A model generated the notes under the pieces. The model did not search any database. It had not been told where the DNA came from and saw only the letters and a program-made list of their open reading frames with translations. A stretch of 64,000 nt of DNA from Sphingomonadaceae bacterium (lineage in GTDB: Bacteria > Pseudomonadota > Alphaproteobacteria > Sphingomonadales > Sphingomonadaceae). The translations under genes were made by a program, and so were the position numbers. The stretch spans positions 558,001-622,000 of the forward strand of contig JACKLA010000001.1 of assembly GCA_024236155.1 (NCBI GenBank), written 5' to 3'. Below, piece after piece: positions 1 to 8,269 of this stretch (its first letter is position 1; every line of letters starts with the position of its first letter).

Positions 1-1930
1 AACCTGATCGTGGTGCCCGCCAAAAGGCGCGGGTTCTTCGACGTCACCGCCGGCGGTCGGCGCCTGCGCGCGCTCAATGCATCTGCTCGAGGCGGGCAAG
101 GTGGCCAAGACCCACGAAGTGCCTTGCAAGGTCATCGACACCGACAGCGCCGAGCAGTCCGAACTTTCGCTGATCGAGAACGTCATCCGCCTCGACATGA
201 CCCCGACCGACGAGATCCGCGCTTACAAGCACTTCGTCAACGAGGGCAGCGACCTCGACGCGATCGCCAAGCGGTTCGGCCGCACGCGACGGTTCATCGA
301 GGGTCGCCTGCGCCTGGCTGATCTCGCCGATCCGATCTTCGCCGCACTCGAGGAAGGCCAGATCACGCTCGATGTTGCCAAGGCCTACGCGACCACGCCC
401 AATCACGAACGCCAGATGATGGTGTGGAACGAACTGGCCGATTCCTGGCAGGGCAACCAGCCCGATTCGATCCGGCGCATGATCACCCACAGCGCTGTGC
501 GCTCGTCCTCGCCGATGGCAAGGCTCGCCGGTGAAGCAGAATACCTCGCTGCGGGTGGCCGGATCGAGCGCGATCTCTTCACCGAGGACTCGAACGAGAC
601 CTGGATCGACGCCGAAATCGCCCAGCGCATCGCCGGCGAGAAACTCCAGGCTTTTGCAACAGAGGTCGCCGAGACTTCGGGCTATGCCTGGGTGCGCCCG
701 GTTCTTGAAAGCCGAGTGCCCTATGCGGCAACCGAAGACCTGCACCAGGTCCATCTCGAACCCGCCCCGCTTACCGACAAGGAACAGGCCGAGGCCGACC
801 GCCTACTCGAGACGATCTCCGCCCTCGAAGCCGAAAGCGACGGCCTTGATGAAGACGACGAGACTGCGGCTGCAGACTTCCAGTCACGCTGGGAAGCAGC
901 GACCGAAGCGTACGACGCCCTTCACGACAAACCCCCGGTGATCCCCGAGGAGATGAAGGCTAACCTCGGCTGCTTCGTCATCGTGCGCGAGAACGGCGAG
1001 CCGGCCATTGCCCACGGCCTCTACAGCGACAAGCCGCTCGAGAAGCGCAAGGCGCGTGGCAGCGACGCCAGTGGCGAGGGTAGTGCGCCTGACGGAGGCG
1101 GCGATGCCGGATCGGCGCCCAAACCGCTTTCGCAGAAGCTGGTCGAGGAGCTCGCCGTGCAGCGCCGCGACATCCTCTCGGTCAACCTCGCAGCCAACCC
1201 GGCGATCGCGCTCGATTACATGATCTTCGCGATTGCCGATGCCGGGCTCACCTACGGCGCACAGGCGCTCGGCACCACGATCCGCGCGCCATCGCCCTCG
1301 CTCTACCTTGCCAGCTATCCGGAGTCTCCGGCGCACACGCTGATGGCCGACATGCGTGAGACGCTCGATACCGCCTGGACCGAACATGAGCGCACGGTCG
1401 AGAGGTTCACCGCGTTCAGCGCGCTCGATGACGAAGCCAAGGCCGCATGGCTGGCCTGGTGCGTTGCCCGTACGCTCGAAGCGAGCATGGGCGTGGCGCG
1501 CAAACCCGGCCAGTCCGGTCCCGAACCGATCGAACTCCACGATCATCTGGCATCGCTGATGGAGATCAACGTCGCCAATCACTGGCGGCCCACCTCGGCC
1601 AACTACTTCGACCGGGTGAGCAAGCAGACACTGCTCGCGCACGTCACCGAAGTGGGCGGACCGACCATGGCGGCAATCTTCATGGGCGCCAAGAAGGGCG
1701 ACCTATCCGCATCCTGCAAGAAGCTGTTCGCCGGTGAGACCATCGTCGCGCCCGAGGTCAAGCAGGCAGCGCTGGCCTGGGTGCCTGAGGCGATGCGGTT
1801 CCGGGTGCTGGGTGACACCGGGGCAGGGGAGGCGCAGCCCGACGAAGGCGAAGGTGAATCTCCGAACGAAGCGCCCGAACCGGACGTCACAGATGCCGCC
1901 GATGAGGTCCGCGAAACGGTCGACGCCTGA
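1..1930 (+). CDS. parB: ParB/RepB-family plasmid partition protein, 5' end outside the window, apparent frameshift
   Basis: Partition protein that binds centromere-like sites and works with ParA in plasmid segregation. The reading frame of the first 80 bases encodes a ParB N-domain segment (RGFFDVTAGGRRLRAL). The rest, including SLIENVIRLDMTPTDEI and an HTH-like stretch (DAIAKRFGRTRRFIEGRL), lies one frame over from position 77 to 1930. One extra base near 78-82 (aatgcatctgctcgag) breaks what should read continuously as RALNALLEAGKV. The protein is long, more than 640 residues, with an acidic proline-rich tail, as in sphingomonad plasmid ParBs. The gene either carries a real frameshift or this is a sequence error. 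ArdC and orphan genes follow on the same strand. Family assignment is firm; intactness is not. Confidence 0.88.
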
Positions 1931-2012
1931 TTATCCGAATGCTTTGCTATCCCCGCCTGGCCAAGGTGCCGGGCGAGGATGGCTTGCGCCCCAACAACAC
2001 GGGAGTATACCC

Positions 2013-2912
2013 ATGACCCGTAAGCCACGACCTGACGTTGCGCAGGTCATCACTGACCTCATCCTCGAGAAGATCGCTGCAGGCACCGCGCCGTGGCTCA
2101 AGCCCTGGTCGGCGACCAGCACTCGCCCGATGCGACACAACGGGATTCCCTACACGGGGATCAACACGTTTTTCCTTTGGGCGGTGGCCGAGGCCTGCGG
2201 CTACGCCAGTCCCTACTGGATGACGTATAGGCAAGCTGCCGAACTTGGCGGGCAGGTCCGCAAGGGCGAGTCCGGTTCCTACAGCGTCTTCTACAGTACC
2301 GCCCACAAGACCGACACCGACCGGCAGACCGGCGAGACCACTGAAAAGACCATCCGGTTCATGAAATGGAACCACGTGTTCAATGCCAGCCAGATCGATG
2401 GCTTGCCGGCGCACTACTACCCGGAGCCACCGGACCCCAAAGCCATCGGCGAACTGTCGGCCGGCGTGCGTGACTTCCTCGATGCGATTCCGATCCGGGT
2501 CGTCCATGGCGGCAGCAGCGCGCATTACACGCCTTCGACAGACACGGTGACGCTGCCGCAGCCACAGGCGTTCCATTCAATCGAGGCGTACTTTTCGACC
2601 CGTTGCCATGAGCTATCTCACGCCTCAGGCCATGCCAAACGGCTCAATCGCCAGTTCGGCAAGCGCTTCGGTGATCAGGCCTATGCTTTCGAGGAAGTTG
2701 TGGCGAGCCTGGCGCAGTCGATCCTTTGCGCTGAATACGGCCTGCCGAACGAGCTGCACGACAGCCACGCTTCCTACATCGATCACTGGCTCAATATCAT
2801 GCGCGGTGACAAGACCGCCATCCTCCATGCCGCGGCCAAGGCCGAGCAGGCGGTCCAGTGGCTGCGCCAGTTCGATCCCGCGCTTGCGGACCCTGAACGC
2901 AAGGCGGCCTGA
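2013..2912 (+). CDS. ardC: ArdC-family antirestriction protein / zincin-like metallopeptidase
   Basis: 299-residue protein with the N-terminal ssDNA-binding-like domain of ArdC/DUF1738 (DLILEKIAAGTAPWLKPW, then HNGIPYTGINTFFLW) and a C-terminal zincin domain with HExxH at about residues 199-203 (CHELSHASGH). The second metal-ligand region is YAFEEVVASLAQS. ArdC proteins are carried by conjugative plasmids and are thought to protect incoming single-stranded DNA from host restriction; some are proteases. The ATG at 2013 matches the conserved family start (MTRKPRPDVAQ), whereas the open frame extends meaninglessly upstream. It lies 82 bases after parB on the same strand. Confidence 0.93.
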   Translation: MTRKPRPDVAQVITDLILEKIAAGTAPWLKPWSATSTRPMRHNGIPYTGINTFFLWAVAEACGYASPYWMTYRQAAELGGQVRKGESGSYSVFYSTAHKTDTDRQTGETTEKTIRFMKWNHVFNASQIDGLPAHYYPEPPDPKAIGELSAGVRDFLDAIPIRVVHGGSSAHYTPSTDTVTLPQPQAFHSIEAYFSTRCHELSHASGHAKRLNRQFGKRFGDQAYAFEEVVASLAQSILCAEYGLPNELHDSHASYIDHWLNIMRGDKTAILHAAAKAEQAVQWLRQFDPALADPERKAA

Positions 2913-3017
2913 TCGCTGAGAGCACATCGCCAATCTCTTCAACCGCGCTCGCACGGCGAGCGGGAAGGGGAGGGGGTGGGCAGCCCATGCGCCTTTCCGG
3001 CGCAAGGGAGCCATGCG

Positions 3018-3674
3018 ATGAACTACGATCTCGACTTCCGCTACCGCCGGGCGCTCCAGCCCGATGGGCTGTCAACGATCCCGACCGCGACCCAGGCAGT
3101 GATCGATGCAATGCAGGACGCGCGCAATGCCGGAATCGACCTGGCACGCGATCCGGCGACCATCCTGCTTGCCCGCCATGTCGGACGCATTGCGCTCGGC
3201 CACGCCCCAGATGCGACCTTCGCCGAAGATGCGCCGCTGCGCCGCCAATGCATCGAGCGGATCGACGAATTGAAGTCGAAGCCCGCGCTGGTGGCGCTCG
3301 CCCGACGCGGCGTCGGCTACGATCCGGAAGCCAAGCGCGCCTTCCACCGCGAAGCCCGCTCGGCGCTCAGGATCGCGGCACGGCAGCTGGGTCTCGATCC
3401 CGACCAGTATGACCTGCGCAGCAATTTTGCCGGCGTCGCCGTCTCGGGCGAGATCACGCTTCATGGTGACGAGATCTACGTCCAGGTCTCGATCCCCTGC
3501 ATTCGCCCGGGCCGCGAGGTCATGTTCCGCCGCTGCAAGGGCCGCCAGGACTACCTCGGGGACCGCAATCACTTCTGCGACATCGCCGTACTCGCCGCCC
3601 CGCAGAGCTTCCGCTCACTGGTCGTCCGCGAGACCGGCCTTTCCATCAAACCGCGCGAGCAATCGCTGCTCTAG
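3018..3674 (+). CDS. Conserved plasmid protein of unknown function
   Basis: 218 residues, starting at the ATG at 3018 behind an AAGGGAG ribosome-binding site. It is soluble with no signal peptide. It has helical, charged N-terminal two-thirds, then a more beta-like part with two clustered cysteines (IPCIRPGREVMFRRC). I do not recognise a family. A G-rich leader (2961-2979) precedes it, as with several other orphan genes here, and the next gene follows after 11 bases, so the two probably share a transcript. Confidence 0.7.
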   Translation: MNYDLDFRYRRALQPDGLSTIPTATQAVIDAMQDARNAGIDLARDPATILLARHVGRIALGHAPDATFAEDAPLRRQCIERIDELKSKPALVALARRGVGYDPEAKRAFHREARSALRIAARQLGLDPDQYDLRSNFAGVAVSGEITLHGDEIYVQVSIPCIRPGREVMFRRCKGRQDYLGDRNHFCDIAVLAAPQSFRSLVVRETGLSIKPREQSLL

Positions 3675-3685
3675 GAGAAAACCCC

Positions 3686-4291
3686 ATGGGTTGGCTGTTC
3701 ATGTCCCGCGGTGGAATGTCGCCGTTCGCCACGCCGAAGGCCTATCTTGACAACCAATGCACCTATCCGCCCGACCCGGACAAGGGCCGGGAGGCAGGCC
3801 TCCGGGTGCTCAAGTCGACGGTTCGTTCGGGCGCTTACTACGCCGCCTGCCAGAGCTACGACGTCGAGGGTCCCAAGGAGACCTTCGCCATCATCTGCTT
3901 GGTCAAATGGAGCCCCGGCGCGCGGAGCGGCGAAGAGTTCGGGTACAAGGATATGACTGAAACGATGGGACCGTATCATTACGATTGCCCGGCCTCGATC
4001 CTCGACCTGCTTGGACCTCCCGGCAACGAATATGCCGCGAACTGGCGTGAGGCTTGCCGGGCGCGGCTCGCGCTAACCTCGCGCCGAAAGCCCATGCCTG
4101 GCGACATGCTGGTGCTGGCCGAGCCACTCATGTTCACCGACGGGCAGAGCGAGCGCAGCTTCCGGGTGGTCCAGTCCGGCAAGAAGACTGTGCTGCGCCG
4201 GGTCAGTGACGGGATGGGCGTCAAGATCAGCAAGCTGATGAGCCGCGCCTGGACGATCGTTCCGCCCCCCGCTGCGCCATCGGCGTCGTGA
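3686..4291 (+). CDS. Conserved hypothetical protein (DUF6927-like)
   Basis: 201 residues starting MGWLFMSRGGMSPFATPKAYL behind AGGAGAAAA. The start resembles a widespread plasmid/phage family named by its MGWLFM opening (DUF6927 from memory, not checked). The middle holds VKWSPGARSGEEFGYKDMTETMGPYHYDCP; the C-terminal part (LVLAEPLMFTDGQSERSFRVV) looks like a small beta domain. No membrane segment or signal peptide. Its stop overlaps the next start by four bases, indicating coupled translation. Function unknown. Confidence 0.7.
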   Translation: MGWLFMSRGGMSPFATPKAYLDNQCTYPPDPDKGREAGLRVLKSTVRSGAYYAACQSYDVEGPKETFAIICLVKWSPGARSGEEFGYKDMTETMGPYHYDCPASILDLLGPPGNEYAANWREACRARLALTSRRKPMPGDMLVLAEPLMFTDGQSERSFRVVQSGKKTVLRRVSDGMGVKISKLMSRAWTIVPPPAAPSAS

Positions 4292-4548
4292 ACCAGCAGA
4301 AGGCCATTGCCGCCATGCCCAACAAGCCCGCCCCCGAGCGCTCACTCAAACGCGGGCGTCTGTGCAGCATCGAAAACGCCAACCGCGTGGCCACCCGGGT
4401 TGCCGAGCATATCGCGACCGACACGGCCGTCGTGAAGACAGGAAACCCGCTGCAACCGTTTCGGGTGGTGCTGGCGAGCAAGGCGACTCCGGACAGAACC
4501 GTCTCCCGGGTCGTCACCTGTAACGATGACGAACCCGAGGTTCAGTAA
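4288..4548 (+). CDS. Small hypothetical protein
   Basis: 86 residues from a GTG that overlaps the TGA of the preceding gene (GTGA). It is basic in its first half (ERSLKRGRLCSIENANRVATRV) and acidic at the end. There is no recognisable domain. The four-base overlap is the main support that it is translated. It ends tail-to-tail with the minus-strand gene at 4542. Confidence 0.5.
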   Translation: MNQQKAIAAMPNKPAPERSLKRGRLCSIENANRVATRVAEHIATDTAVVKTGNPLQPFRVVLASKATPDRTVSRVVTCNDDEPEVQ

Positions 4549-5030
4549 GGCGTCGGGCCGCGCTCGACGAACCACGATTGCCCGAGCTCGAAATCGGCAC
4601 TCGCTGAGACGACTGGCCCGTCGGGCGCCTCGGCCACGTAAGGGGAGACCAGATCCTTGCGACGCACCCTCGAGCGACTGAGCCAGGCTGCGGTGCGACC
4701 CCGCGCCTTCAACATCGCCAGCAGCCAGTCCATGGCATCCGCCATCTCGACCACGCCGCGCCCGGCGAGGCAGAAGTAGATCGCCCGCTGGAAATCGTCG
4801 CAAGAGTTGCTGAGGATCGCGGCAAGCTTGGCCCGCCCGCCGGGCGCATTTTCATGCACCAGTGACACCGCTTCGCGCAGTTCGCGCACCGAGAAGTAGG
4901 CGTCATCGACTCCGACCCCAATGCACAGTGCTGCAATGGCCCGACGAGCGGGCAGGACATTGAGGTCGCACGAGGCATCGCGCAGCTCGATGTCGAGATC
5001 AAAATGGTCAGTGTGGGCGCCGATGGGCAT
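4542..5030 (-). CDS. Hypothetical protein
   Basis: 162 residues from the ATG at 5030, preceded on the minus strand by a GAAAGGAA ribosome-binding site; an upstream ATG at 5072 lacks one, so I prefer the shorter form. It contains alpha-helical stretches (RRAIAALCIGVGVDD, FQRAIYFCLAGRGVVEMADAMDWLL) and no signal peptide. I do not recognise the family. It is the only minus-strand gene in the left backbone block and faces the preceding plus-strand gene. Confidence 0.6.
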   Translation of the reverse strand: MPIGAHTDHFDLDIELRDASCDLNVLPARRAIAALCIGVGVDDAYFSVRELREAVSLVHENAPGGRAKLAAILSNSCDDFQRAIYFCLAGRGVVEMADAMDWLLAMLKARGRTAAWLSRSRVRRKDLVSPYVAEAPDGPVVSASADFELGQSWFVERGPTPY

Positions 5031-5138
5031 CGCAAGGTTCCTTTCGAGAAAGAACGTATCGTGAACGCTCAAGCGCCGTCAACCAGCAGGTGGAGGGGAG
5101 AGGGAGCGCATCGGTCGATCATTGCAAAGGAGAGTTTG

Positions 5139-5546
5139 ATGACCCAAGTTGCCACGGCGGCCACCGCCGCCACCGATCGTACCGCCGAGATCGCGGCGCT
5201 CAACGATGCGGCCCGTGCGGGATCGCTTGTGACCTCGAAAACCGTGTTCACGCGGGCGCTCGCGGATATTCTCGTAGGCGAGGATTCCGATCCGGGCACT
5301 CGACAGCTCAACCTGATGATGGGCCAGCGTGCGCTGCGGCGGCTGATCAACGAGACGCCGATCGACCCCGGCAACGATCCGCATGGCGAACGCGATTTCG
5401 GCGTGGTCGAGCACCAAGGTCACAAGATCTTCTGGAAGGTTGACGTCTACGCAAACGACGGCACGTTCGCCTGGGGCTCTGAAGTGCCTTGGGATGCTCA
5501 GCAGAGCTTCCGCGTCGTGACTGTCATGCTGGCGAGCGATTGGTGA
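5139..5546 (+). CDS. DUF3768 domain protein
   Basis: 135 residues from the ATG at 5139 behind AAAGGAGAG. It shows the DUF3768 pattern: an N-terminal AALNDAARAG, a central NDPHGERDFG, then IFWKVDVYAND and a C-terminal RVVTVMLASDW. DUF3768 proteins are small, cytoplasmic and common on alphaproteobacterial plasmids; no activity is known to me. A G-rich leader (5092-5106) lies upstream and the next gene begins 5 bases after its stop. Confidence 0.85.
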   Translation: MTQVATAATAATDRTAEIAALNDAARAGSLVTSKTVFTRALADILVGEDSDPGTRQLNLMMGQRALRRLINETPIDPGNDPHGERDFGVVEHQGHKIFWKVDVYANDGTFAWGSEVPWDAQQSFRVVTVMLASDW

Positions 5547-5550
5547 CGCG

Positions 5551-5973
5551 ATGAGCCGATATTCGTTGAAGCCGCTTCCCCATCGTGCGGACGTGTTCGA
5601 GGTTGCGGTCGGGTGGGATGCAGGTCTCAACACGTACTTCGCCATCGTGTTTGGCGCTCCTGATATGGACGGTGATCCTGAAATTGCTTCTTGGTCCGGA
5701 TGCCAGACGAATGAACTCTTATCCCTCATTTCATTGCTGATGGTGACGCGGCGTTTCGCCTTGATAACTTACCCGATCGCCCTTCGGCTCATCGCGGATA
5801 GGCGCGCCCGTCGCGGCGGCAGTAGTTGGGTACATTTGACGACAGATCTCGCGCAGCTCATATTCTTAGCCTGCAGCTATCTATCGCTTCCGATGCGGAG
5901 CAAGCGAGGCAAGTCCTTATCCTCGTCAGCTCGGGATGGGGTCGGGCGGACATTCCCGAAGTATTTCCGCTGA
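5551..5973 (+). CDS. Hypothetical protein with a probably foreign C-terminus
   Basis: 140 residues. The first 90 or so (MSRYSLKPLPHRADVFEVAV through IADRRARRGG) look like a normal small backbone protein coupled to the DUF3768 gene. From about position 5824 the composition changes, and the last 32 codons run antisense over the 3' end of the dCTP deaminase gene. The simplest reading is that insertion of the island at 5.8-12.9 kb removed the native 3' end and the frame now reads into inserted DNA. Function unknown. Confidence 0.55.
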   Translation: MSRYSLKPLPHRADVFEVAVGWDAGLNTYFAIVFGAPDMDGDPEIASWSGCQTNELLSLISLLMVTRRFALITYPIALRLIADRRARRGGSSWVHLTTDLAQLIFLACSYLSLPMRSKRGKSLSSSARDGVGRTFPKYFR

Positions 5974-6476
5974 ACGCCACCGTACGGCAAATCCCCGGGG
6001 AGCTTGGTAAGCCGCATCTGGAACATTTTCGCACCGACAACCAACTCCACAGGGTTGTTGCCGTGGTTGAACAATTCAACAGAGAAGCAACCTCGGTACC
6101 CAGGTTGGACCAGCGTATTTACGGCTATTCCGAGCCGCGTATAGCTGCTCCGAGTGAGGAGATCCGCGTGGACGTCTGACGGGAGTGCGACATACTCCAA
6201 GGTCGTAGAGAGGACAACTTGTCCTGGATAGAGGACGAACCTCTCACCGAGTTCCCGGCGGGTAGGTTGAAAATACGACGTAACGGAGCGGAATCCACGG
6301 TCTTCCCTGGCGAAACCAATGTATGGACGCCTGGTCATGATCGACACTAGGAAATCATAGCCCAGACGAAGATCGGTCGTCACTTCGCCTATCTGATCTT
6401 CATCCAGCAAAGGTTCGATCCAAAGCCCGGCCGGGCCTGGCTTCCGCAGGCGATCTAGCAACTCATCACGAGTCAT
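5877..6476 (-). CDS. dcd: dCTP deaminase (defence-type)
   Basis: 199 residues, the usual length for a dCTP deaminase, which converts dCTP to dUTP. Family landmarks: TTDLRLGYDF near residue 33, RSSYTR at 109-114 (substrate/catalytic Ser-Arg motif), QPGYRGCFSVELFN at 124-137 with the catalytic Glu at 134, and GAKMFQM at 148-154 holding the Gln. Stand-alone dCTP deaminases in accessory DNA are an established anti-phage class that depletes dCTP during infection. It is the last gene of a minus-strand operon and overlaps the upstream metallopeptidase gene by 11 bases. A housekeeping copy would not be expected in such an island. Confidence 0.88.
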   Translation of the reverse strand: MTRDELLDRLRKPGPAGLWIEPLLDEDQIGEVTTDLRLGYDFLVSIMTRRPYIGFAREDRGFRSVTSYFQPTRRELGERFVLYPGQVVLSTTLEYVALPSDVHADLLTRSSYTRLGIAVNTLVQPGYRGCFSVELFNHGNNPVELVVGAKMFQMRLTKLPGDLPYGGVQRKYFGNVRPTPSRADEDKDLPRLLRIGSDR

Positions 6477-7551
6477 GATTCAAAGCCCAAAGCTGTCGCA
6501 ACGAAGCATTGCGAATTGATTTTTCCGCCAAGTCATTGACGATCCGGATTATCTCCAGCCTTGTTGCGCCGACTGACCATGCCGCACCTGATCCGTGAAT
6601 TGACTTTGCAAGATAGGACCAGCCCGCGGGAAAAATGCCATGAAGTTGTTCTATACCTTCCAGGACATGCGGCCGAATATCGTCAAACGCTGGCTCAATT
6701 GGAGGAACATCGAAGCGGCATTTCAATTCTGGGAGGCCGCGTCTTTTGAGTGCGTCCTGGTAGAATTCGAGCTCTTGGGACGTTTCCCCGGCCAGAAATG
6801 ATCGAATCAAATCGATCCGCTGCTGCGTCGGAGGGTGAGTGAGCGTCATCCCGGCGTCAGGATTCAAGGCATCCAAACAATCAGCGATAGCAGAGCCCAC
6901 GTAACACGCGGCAAATAGGTCAGCGAAATGCTCACGACGATATGATTCCATCGTCGGGTGGAATTTCTCAGGCATACTAGCATCTATCGGGGAGATAAGG
7001 AGCGACGTTTCTGTGATCTCTCCCATTTGGTCCACGAAATGACCGAGTTCGTGATAAAGTGCGCAACAGAACAGTGGCAAAGACTTGTATAGCCTGGGCA
7101 CGCCGATGAAGATTAATCTGCTCTGAGGCAGCTCAGATTCGTAACGATCAAGCGTCGTTTCGACAAAATCCCAAGGATCACCGATCCGGAGGTGGAAATC
7201 CTTTTCTTCCGTCAGGGCAGTCGTAACAATGCAATCCCGCGCAAGCCATTCCGATATTGCAAACCTTAAACAATACTCGATCTCGTACGGAGATTCCTTG
7301 GTCGTGGACCCTTCGAGATAGCGATGAGTGGTCCAAACCTTGTCGACCAGTTGCCTTACGATTTCATCATCGTAGCTTGGCGATGCTGACAGGACATGAT
7401 CAACGACAGCTAGGAGAGCTTGCGTGTGCTCTTCCAGGGCCCGATTGAAATAGGGCGTATGGGCGAGATCGGAGAGGCTTTCCTTGAGGAGCTCCAGATC
7501 AGTCCGAGGATGCAAAGTTCGGATCCAAGCTGCAAAGCACGTTATGTGCAA
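6466..7551 (-). CDS. Putative zinc metallopeptidase linked to the dCTP deaminase
   Basis: 361 residues from the first ATG; the true start is uncertain because this end overlaps the upstream gene by 53 bases. HExxH at residues 167-171 (YHELGHFVDQ) and a downstream RREHFADLFAACYVG (Glu206, Asp210) form a plausible zincin active site of the kind that ends in an acidic third ligand. The N-terminal 130 residues are helical. There is no signal peptide, so it should act in the cytoplasm. It overlaps dcd, so it may sense infection, activate or process the deaminase, or be a second effector; that role is inference. I do not recognise a named family. Confidence 0.75.
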   Translation of the reverse strand: MHITCFAAWIRTLHPRTDLELLKESLSDLAHTPYFNRALEEHTQALLAVVDHVLSASPSYDDEIVRQLVDKVWTTHRYLEGSTTKESPYEIEYCLRFAISEWLARDCIVTTALTEEKDFHLRIGDPWDFVETTLDRYESELPQSRLIFIGVPRLYKSLPLFCCALYHELGHFVDQMGEITETSLLISPIDASMPEKFHPTMESYRREHFADLFAACYVGSAIADCLDALNPDAGMTLTHPPTQQRIDLIRSFLAGETSQELEFYQDALKRRGLPELKCRFDVPPIEPAFDDIRPHVLEGIEQLHGIFPAGWSYLAKSIHGSGAAWSVGATRLEIIRIVNDLAEKSIRNASLRQLWALNHDS

Positions 7552-7828
7552 TCATCGGGCTTATGTCCGCGAGGCCAGCAATTCCATCCAGTGCGTCCCG
7601 CAAGGCCGATCCGCGTCGCATATCGTTAGCCAAATGGACTGCCTGGGGGATCACGTCGGGAGTTACCGCTGTAGGATCGACCACCAAAATGCGCGCTTGC
7701 GAAAGGACTTGGTCGAAATGCTCTGACAGCCTCGTTGGGACATGGGCGCTCCCACGATCAACCAGCTGCAAAGCCAAGCGGAAATATTCCAGGCGGCGCA
7801 ACGTGTCAGACGGCATTGCTGCAAACAT
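7499..7828 (-). CDS. Small helical protein upstream of the metallopeptidase
   Basis: 109 residues from an ATG with a good minus-strand ribosome-binding site (GGGGAG, 10 bases upstream). Helical throughout (TLRRLEYFRLALQLVDRG, LSEHFDQVLSQARILVV), with no known domain. Its stop lies 53 bases inside the next reading frame. Either it is a separate, translationally coupled subunit or it is the true N-terminus of the metallopeptidase separated by a frameshift. The upstream 7848-7872 palindrome makes this the likely first gene of the dcd operon. Confidence 0.6.
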   Translation of the reverse strand: MFAAMPSDTLRRLEYFRLALQLVDRGSAHVPTRLSEHFDQVLSQARILVVDPTAVTPDVIPQAVHLANDMRRGSALRDALDGIAGLADISPMIAHNVLCSLDPNFASSD

Positions 7829-7897
7829 GCGATTGCTTCTCCCCTAGTTGAATCAGTCCCCCGCTGATTCAACCAAGTCAAGAGGCAATCGCTCCAG

Positions 7898-8269
7898 CTA
7901 CTGATGCTTCCCCACTTCAAATGGAGGTCGTCCGGTGTCCGCACACCAGTTCACCGCTCCCTTCTGGACCAAGAAGTGGCTGTAGCAGCCGTCGAGACGA
8001 CGAACCGAAGGGGAAATCGTAGGCCTACCCAGCCAATCCGAGGATACGGACCAGCGCGGTCGTCGTGCGTGAGAAAGTGACAGGAGGTAGGGAACGCCAC
8101 AGCCGCAAGGGCAGGGCATTGATATCCATTTTGCCCCACTTCGCGGCCCAACGATCACAACTTCGTCGTCATGGAGATCTTCGCGAGAGGGTACATCTTT
8201 GGACCATGCGGAGAGGAATTTCGGCCTTCCCCGAACAAGCCAATAGAGAGACCTGAGCCAGTTTCCCAT
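7898..8269 (-). CDS. DUF6527 protein of the Ubl conjugation operon
   Basis: 123 residues from the ATG at 8269, which shares bases with the TAA of the E1 gene (TAATG), a sign of coupled translation. Core motifs: a metal-binding-like MPCPCGCGVP, then SDWLGRPTISPSV and a C-terminal GAVNWCADTG, the pattern I associate with DUF6527. This family is repeatedly encoded beside bacterial E1, E2 and JAB genes. Its role there is not known to me; the cysteine knuckle suggests zinc binding. Third gene of the operon. Family call is from motif memory. Confidence 0.8.
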   Translation of the reverse strand: MGNWLRSLYWLVRGRPKFLSAWSKDVPSREDLHDDEVVIVGPRSGAKWISMPCPCGCGVPYLLSLSHARRPRWSVSSDWLGRPTISPSVRRLDGCYSHFLVQKGAVNWCADTGRPPFEVGKHQ

